A DNA stretch of 64,000 nucleotides from Symbiodinium natans (Eukaryota; Sar; Dinophyceae; Suessiales; Symbiodiniaceae): positions 62,001 to 126,000 of the forward strand of contig CAJNDS010000466.1 of the NCBI GenBank assembly GCA_905221605.1. Reading direction: 5' to 3'. Position 1 is the first letter of the stretch; every line of letters starts with the position of its first letter. Below are positions 58,177-64,000 of the stretch, one piece after another. Made by a program: the position numbers and the translations under genes. Under the pieces are notes generated by a model. That model was not told the origin of the DNA. It worked only from the letters and a program-made list of their open reading frames with translations, and searched no databases.

Positions 58177-61100
58177 CTGTGGAGGTCACTTCGGCTTCCC
58201 TACCTTTTAGAGTTGATTTCTTGTCCTCTTTTTGTGTCCTCAAGACATGCACCCGCAAACCAACCCACTTTGCAACCACAAATCACTCAGAAAAGCAGCC
58301 GAAACCACAGAATGCACATTCTTATGGATCTCTTAAGTTCCGATTGCAATTTGTTCACTGTCTTTCTGGTCAATCGACAGCTGACCGAGCTGACAGCCAA
58401 AACACTTGCTGAACGATCTGTTTGTGTTTTGGCTCAGACCGGTTTCTCGAAACTCTCTCTTTCTGAAGCTTGCAACTCAACCGAAAGATCAAAGAAAACA
58501 TTGAGCAAAAAGCAAGAGAAAAAATCTGTTCAGACGGGCAAAGGCAATTTGAACTGAAAAAAATGCATAAATCTGCTGCTGAGTCTGAAGAAAGTTGTCT
58601 CTAAGTTTCATGACTCTGGCTTCTTTCCAGTGTTTTCTTCTCCAAAGTTCAAAAAGAAAAACCAATGTTTTTGCAGTTCTTGCTAACATTGAAAAAAACA
58701 ATCACACTGACCCCTCTTCTCATTCATGGCCAGAACGACTTGAGAGTCGCCCAGCCTCGATTTCCATTCCATTCGACTTTTTTGATAAAGCTTCGATTGC
58801 GTTCTCTTGTCTTTGATATGCCAAAATGGCCAAACAGAAATTCAAGGCACACTGAAATTTGACAGAAGATTGAGCCGAAGAAATTCTGCATTCTTTCAGG
58901 CGGGCGCCCTCAATTCTTTGTCTTTCGTTTTTGCTTGCGTGTTGCAATTCTTCCCTGGATTCAGCATTATTTAACGAATTTTCAAATTTCTGAAGTCTCC
59001 GAAAATGTTGAAAAAAAAACCCTCAAAATCAACACTTGATCAGTTAAATTGTTGAATTTACTCTGGTGTTTCGCTCGCACTTATTCACATTCTGGTAATA
59101 CACTTTGTAATTTTCAAGTGGTTTGGCTTGGGCGTTGCGCGCAACCGAATCAACACCACGGTTGAACTCGTCTCGTCCTGCAGTTGATTTCTGTCAACCG
59201 GCACTGTCAGAGGCTTTTAAAAACACTTGTTTCAAAGCATTGAACTTTTCCAAGCTGCAGTTTCCACCAATGTTGACTCTGCACCCTTCTTTTCTCCTCT
59301 TCTGCCTTCAGGCCTTGCACCAAAACCTGGAGAATCTGAAACCCAAGATGAGGGGCAGCAGAATTGATTGAAAAGGTCGGGAAGCTCCAGTGACCTCGAG
59401 TTCCGGCGCCAAACAAGTTCACACTTTGCCGCCTTGCCGCCTGCTGTTCTAATTTTCGGGAAAGACTGACACAAGACTTCCGACTAAGAGGCTTATTTGT
59501 TTTACTCGCAACGAGGAGCTGTGAAAGCCAGATCTAGCTTCCCGTGTGTGAACAAAACGCCGCAACTGGGCCCAAAAATGGCTTCTAAACTTGGGTTCCA
59601 ATTTGAGGCTCCAACCTGGGTGGCCTTGTATGTTCACACAGGAAATCCAAAATCTAGGGCCCGTTTTCGGTGCCCAGAATTAAGCTGCTTTTGGAACCCA
59701 TTTGAGCTCAATAACAATTGAAATCAACTTACAGACAAACAAGATTTTTCCTATTTGATACTGTTTGCATCAACACTTAAGAAAACAAAAAACGCCGTTG
59801 ATACGCGTGTTCTTGGCTTTGCTAAACTTGTCTTTGGCTGGCATTCAAGACAAAACACTCTTGCATTGTTCGCGTGCGATCTTTCTCGCACTGTGGAGGT
59901 CACTTCGGCTTCCCTACCTTTTGGAGTTGATTTCTTGTTCTCTTTTTGTGTCCTCAAGACATGCACCCGCAAACCAACCCACTTTGCAACCACAAATCAC
60001 TCAGAAAAACAGCCGAAACCACAGAATGCACATTCTTATGGATCTCTTAAGTTCCGATTGCAATTTTTTCACTGTCTTTCTGGTCAATCGACAGCTGACC
60101 GAGCTGACAGCCAAAACACTTGCAACGATCTGTTTGTGTTTTGGCTTACGGTTTCTCAAAACTCTCTCTTTCTGAAGCTTGCAAATCAACCGAAAGATCA
60201 AAGAAAACATTGAGCAAAAAGCAAGAGAAAAAATCTGTTCAGGGCAAAGGCAATTTGAACTGAAAAAAAATGCATGAATCTGCTGCCAAGTCTGAAGAAA
60301 GTTGTCTCTAAGTTTCATGACTCTGGCTTCTTTCCAGTGTTTTCTTCTCCAAAGATCAAAAAAGAAAAACCAATGTTTTTGCAGTTCTTGCTAACATAAA
60401 AAAACAATCACACTAACCCCTCTTCTCATTCATGGCCAGAACAACTTGAGAGTCGTCCAGCCTCGATTTCCATTCCATTTGACTTTTTTGATAAAGCTTC
60501 GATTGCGTTCTCTAGTCTTTGATATGCTAAAATGGCCAAACAGAAATTCAAGGCACACTGAAATTTGACCCTCAAAATCAACACTTGATCAGTTAAATTG
60601 TTGAATTTACTCCGGTGTTTCGCTCGCTTCGCTCGCACTTATTCACATTCTGGTAATACACTTTGCAATTTTTCAAGTGGTTTGGCTTGGGCGTCGCGCG
60701 CAACCTTAACGAATCAACACCACGGTTGAACTCGTCTCGTCCTGCAGTTGATTTCTGTCCAACCGGCACTGTCAGAGGCTTTTAAAAACACTTGTTTTAA
60801 AGCATTGAACTTTTCCAAGCTGCAGTTTCCACCAATGTTGACTCTGCACCCTTCTTTTCTCCTCTTCTGCCTTTAGGCCTTGCACCAAAACCTGGAGAAT
60901 CTGAAACCCAAGATGAGGGGCAGCAAAATTGAAGTTCCGGCGCCAAACAAGTTTACACTTTGCCGCCTTGCCGCCTGCTGTTCTAATTTTTGGGAAAGAC
61001 TGACACAAGACTTCCGACTAAGAGGCTTATTTGTTTTACTCGCAACAAGAAGCTGTGAAAGCCAGATCTGGCTTCCCGTGTGTGAACAAAACGCCGCAAC

Positions 61101-62175
61101 TGGGCCCAAAAATGGCTTCTAAACTTGGGTTCCAATTTGAGGCTCCAAAACCTGGGTGGTCTTGTATGTTCACACAGGAAATCCAAAATCTAGGGCCCGT
61201 TTTCGGTGCCCAGAATTAAGCTGATTTTGGAACCCATTTGAGCTTAATAACAATTGAAATCAACTTACAGACAAACAAGATTTTTCCTATTTGATACTGT
61301 TTGCATCAACACTCAAGAAAACAAAAAGAACGCCGTCGATACGCGTGTTCTTGGCTTTGCTAAACTTGTCTTTGGCTGGCATTCAAGACAAAACACTCTT
61401 GCATTGTTCGCGTGCGATCTTTCTCGCACTGTGGAGGTCACTTCGGCTTCCCTACCTTTTGGAGTTGATTTCTTGTCCTCTTTTTGTGTCTTCAAGACAT
61501 GCACCCGCAAACCAACCCACTTTGCAACCACAAATCACTCAGAAAAACAGCCGAAACCACAGAATGCACATTCTTATGGATCTCTTAAGTTCCGATTGCA
61601 ATTTTTTCACTGTCTTTCTGGTCAATCGACAGCTGACCGAGCTGACAGCCAAAACACTTGCTGAACGATCTGTTTGTGTTTTGGCTCAGGGCGGTTTCTT
61701 AAAACTCTCTCTTTCTAAAGCTTGCAACTCAACCAAAAGATTAAAGAAAACATTAAGCAAAAAGCAAGAGAAAAAATCTGTTTAGACGGGCAAAGGCAAT
61801 TTGAACTGAAAAAAAAGTGCATGAATCTGCTGCCAAGTCTGAAGAAAGTTGTCTCTAAGTTTCATGACTCTGGCTTCTTTCCAGTGTTTTCTTCTCCAAA
61901 GATCAAAAAAGAAAAACCAATGTTTTTGCAGTTCTTGCAACATAAAAAAAAACAATCACACCAACCCCTCTTCTCATTCATGGCCAGAACAACTTGAGAG
62001 TCGCCCAGCCTCGATTTCCATTCCATTCGAATTTTTTGACAAAGCTTCGATTGCGTTCTCTTGTCTTTGATTTGCTAAAATGGCCAAACAGAAATTTAAG
62101 GCACACTGAAATTTGACAGAAGATTGAGCCGAAGAAATTCTGCATTCTTTCACTCAATTCTTTCTTGCGTGTTGC
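58177..62175. repeat. Three tandem copies of a 1.5-1.7 kb repeat
   Basis: Copies begin at 58,177, 59,891 and 61,429 at the shared string CTGTGGAGGTCACTTCGGCT. Copy 1 is about 1,714 bp, copy 2 about 1,538 bp, and copy 3 is cut off near 62,175. Identity by eye is about 95%. Copy 1 has extra segments (for instance about 58,862-59,015) missing from copy 2; copy 3 keeps part of one. Open frames up to about 160 codons recur in all copies but differ by frame-breaking indels, so coding is unlikely. It may be a satellite or a retroposed unit amplified in tandem. Confidence 0.85.
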
Positions 62176-62181
62176 AACAAA

Positions 62182-62212
62182 ACGCCGCGCCGCCCGCAGG
62201 GCGGCGCGGCGT
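62182..62212. other. Perfect 14-bp GC-only hairpin at the end of the tandem repeat
   Basis: ACGCCGCGCCGCCC and its exact complement flank the loop GCA. It lies 7 bp after the third repeat copy stops. More GC-rich CGCCGC sequence follows to 62,240. The composition is unlike the repeat it abuts. Confidence 0.7.
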
Positions 62213-62579
62213 CAGCCGCGCCGCTCGAGGCGCCGCGACCTTTTTAAGGGGCCTCGCAGCAAGAGCGGTCCGCCTTGAGGCGTCACGTCTTTCAAAGGAG
62301 GCGTACGCAGCCTAACAAACCGGCACCCACAGTCCGCAAGTGGAAATGCGGCCACCAACACGCCGCTCCAAGGCAGCAATTCCAGGCCACGCCGCTCGAT
62401 GTGTTACACCCTTAAAAGAAGCTTGTCCCCTGGCCTAGCAAACCCACCCATCAAGCTGACAAGCCACCCAAAACTGTGTCTACGGAAACACAAGGCAACA
62501 CAAGACCAAACTGCCAAACAACCACGTTGAAAACGAAGCCTTGATCTAAACCGATCTGACTTGGATTCCACCTACAGCC

Positions 62580-63110
62580 TCACCATGCACCGGAATCGAC
62601 TCCAAAAACGCACGGCTCTTTTTGTACGCGCAAAACTCTGGCAAACCTTTCCCTTTCCAAAACTAGCCAAGCTTGCCCACGTTTACGGAGCCAACGAGCA
62701 CGCTCAAGCTTGCGCATTAAAGCATCCGTAAAGGAAAACAATGCAAAACTGAAAGGTGCGCACTTGCTCATGAAGTTGTGTCTCCATTGCCTAAGCCGTA
62801 GCAGGAGAAGGCCCTGTGGTGTTGATGGGACGCTTGCCGACCTCTCTTCGAAAGGTTGCAAAGAACCCATCCAACTTTTGGGTGCCCCCAACCCTGATCT
62901 CTCCACCCATTGTCGCCCATCAAAGATCTTGAACTTTCGATGAACTCTAGGTGGGGCGGCTTGTGTCGCCTCCACAGGACCACTGCACAGCACATCGCTT
63001 TGTTCTTGCATGAATTCCAGGCGTTGGTAACGCACAGTTTCCTGCAATGCCAAGCGATCGATCCGAATTGCTGGATGGAGAGCCTTTTGTTGGCATTTAA
63101 GGCTCATCAA
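62580..63110 (-). CDS. Possible unknown host protein or exon
   Basis: A 176-codon open frame contains RKFKIFDGRQWVERSGLGAP and RQWRHNFMSKCAPFSFALFS with plausible protein composition. No family was recognised. It could be an exon or chance in GC-rich DNA; no other gene was seen in 62,213-63,450. Confidence 0.3.
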   Translation of the reverse strand: MMSLKCQQKALHPAIRIDRLALQETVRYQRLEFMQEQSDVLCSGPVEATQAAPPRVHRKFKIFDGRQWVERSGLGAPKSWMGSLQPFEERSASVPSTPQGLLLLRLRQWRHNFMSKCAPFSFALFSFTDALMRKLERARWLRKRGQAWLVLERERFARVLRVQKEPCVFGVDSGAW

Positions 63111-63460
63111 AGGGGCCTTCTGGGCGCTCGGCTGGTCTGGCCATTGTGCTGGGGTTTCCGACGGGGAGAAACGTCACCGATCACGTGTTCTTGGCATAGC
63201 ATTGGGTGCACCGCAACGCCCCATGGTGGTTGGCCAGTGGGCTTCTTGATCAACATCCAGAGCAAGAGCAAACAAGAATGGGCAGACATCGCGGCGCATC
63301 TGACACAGGTATCGCGTGGGTGATGTGGGCTGTGCTGGCATCTGCAACTGTCTGTGGCAGCATGCATGCACTACAGCTGTCTCAGGCAAAGATGCATGCG
63401 GCCGCCAGCCCAAGTGATCAGCTAGAAGTTGGCATTGATCCTGCAGTGCCAACGTGTCGA

Positions 63461-63535
63461 GGGGGGAGGAGGGGGGTGGGGGGGGGGTGTGGGGGGGGGG
63501 GTGGAAGGGGGGGTGGGTGGGGGGGGGGTGGGTTC
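63461..63535 (+). repeat. G-rich tract
   Basis: Nearly continuous G with scattered T/A/C. A similar tract is at 63,620-63,662. G-quadruplex potential. Confidence 0.85.
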
Positions 63536-63540
63536 CACCC

Positions 63541-64000
63541 CATTGAGGTTGAGGATAAGGATTTTGGGCTTGGACACCTGAGCGCCCTTGGATTCCGCTA
63601 TGGGGGCCTTCCCGAAGTGCCCGGGGGAGGGGGAGTGGGGTGGGGGGGCTGGGGGGGGGGTGAGGGCTTGAGGATAAACCTGGCCCTCATTCAGGTTGAT
63701 GAAGACCTGGCCCCCATTCAGGTTGAGGATAAGCAATCGTGGCGGCTGCACTCCGTTCAGGTTGAGGATAAGCACCTGGCCCCCATGGCCCCCATTCAGG
63801 TTGAGGATAAGCAAGCGTGGCGCTTCACCCCGTTCAGGTTGAGGATAAGCACCTGGGCCCCATTCAGGTTGAGGATAAGCAATCGTGGCGGCTGCACCCC
63901 ATTCAGGTTGAGGACAAGCACCTGGCCCCCATGGCCCCCATTCAGGTTGAGGATAAGCAAGCGTGGCGGCTGCCATGCAGGTTGAGGACAAGCACGTGGC
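63541..64000 (+). repeat. 39-bp minisatellite with core CATTCAGGTTGAGGATAAGC
   Basis: About ten copies of the core occur at mostly 38-39-bp spacing from 63,689, with a diverged copy at 63,541, and the array runs off the window. On the minus strand the unit length keeps one frame open, repeating ILNLNG with Gly/Pro spacers. Whether that frame is translated is unknown. Confidence 0.85.

Noticed and set aside
58424..58440. Partial match to the dinoflagellate spliced leader (TTTTGGCTCA)
   Set aside because: Only about ten bases match, and a similar string recurs in another copy of the tandem repeat, so it is probably chance rather than a relic leader.

Overview
The window joins two very different kinds of DNA. 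Bases 1 to about 13,600 are AT-rich, densely packed with intronless genes, and carry the gene set of a Polinton/Maverick-type or polinton-like DNA virus (PLV): fibre-like protein, double-jelly-roll major capsid protein, penton-like minor capsid protein, class 3 lipase, a 1,331-residue family B DNA polymerase fused to a superfamily 1 helicase, a retroviral-type (rve) integrase, two GIY-YIG nuclease-like proteins and several small virion or accessory proteins. The element runs off the left edge of the window, so its left end and any packaging ATPase or maturation protease are not visible.

From about 13.6 kb to the end the DNA is GC-richer, gene-poor and full of simple repeats. It looks like the nuclear genome of a dinoflagellate. 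The evidence is: introns with GC and GA donors and a strict AG|G acceptor (13 reconstructed introns: 8 GC, 4 GT, 1 GA), many interstitial TTTAGGG-like telomeric motifs, nearly all recognisable genes on one strand, and an HNH-like protein of a type I recall as common in dinoflagellates. The species cannot be told from the sequence. The simplest reading is an endogenous PLV provirus in a dinoflagellate chromosome, although a chimeric assembly cannot be excluded from one window.

Layout: 1-3.6 kb, minus-strand virion genes (fibre, GIY-YIG, capsid, lipase). 3.7-6.8 kb, a plus-strand run starting with the penton-like protein. 6.9-10.9 kb, the minus-strand replication protein. 11.0-13.6 kb, the plus-strand integrase, second GIY-YIG and a Cys-rich protein. 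13.6-14.0 kb, junction. 14.0-15.4 kb, HNH-like coiled-coil protein. 25.8-30.0 kb, a multi-exon NhaD-type Na+/H+ antiporter with an intronless ORF inside one intron. 31.2-32.1 kb, magnesium-dependent phosphatase 1. 47.5-48.5 kb, HAD-IIB phosphatase with a membrane tail. 52.5-53.4 kb, endonuclease III. 57.2-64 kb, satellites: short AT-rich arrays, three copies of a 1.5-1.7 kb tandem repeat, a perfect GC-rich hairpin and a 39-bp minisatellite.

In the virus, integrase, replication protein, capsid, penton and fibre form a complete-looking replicate/package/integrate programme. Several viral stop codons sit in or beside perfect hairpins, and two genes share an identical 15-bp element about 20 bp before the start codon. 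These suggest a common expression logic. The host genes are unrelated housekeeping functions (ion transport, HAD phosphatases, base-excision repair). Many further segments look like exons but could not be assigned; they are listed with low confidence.
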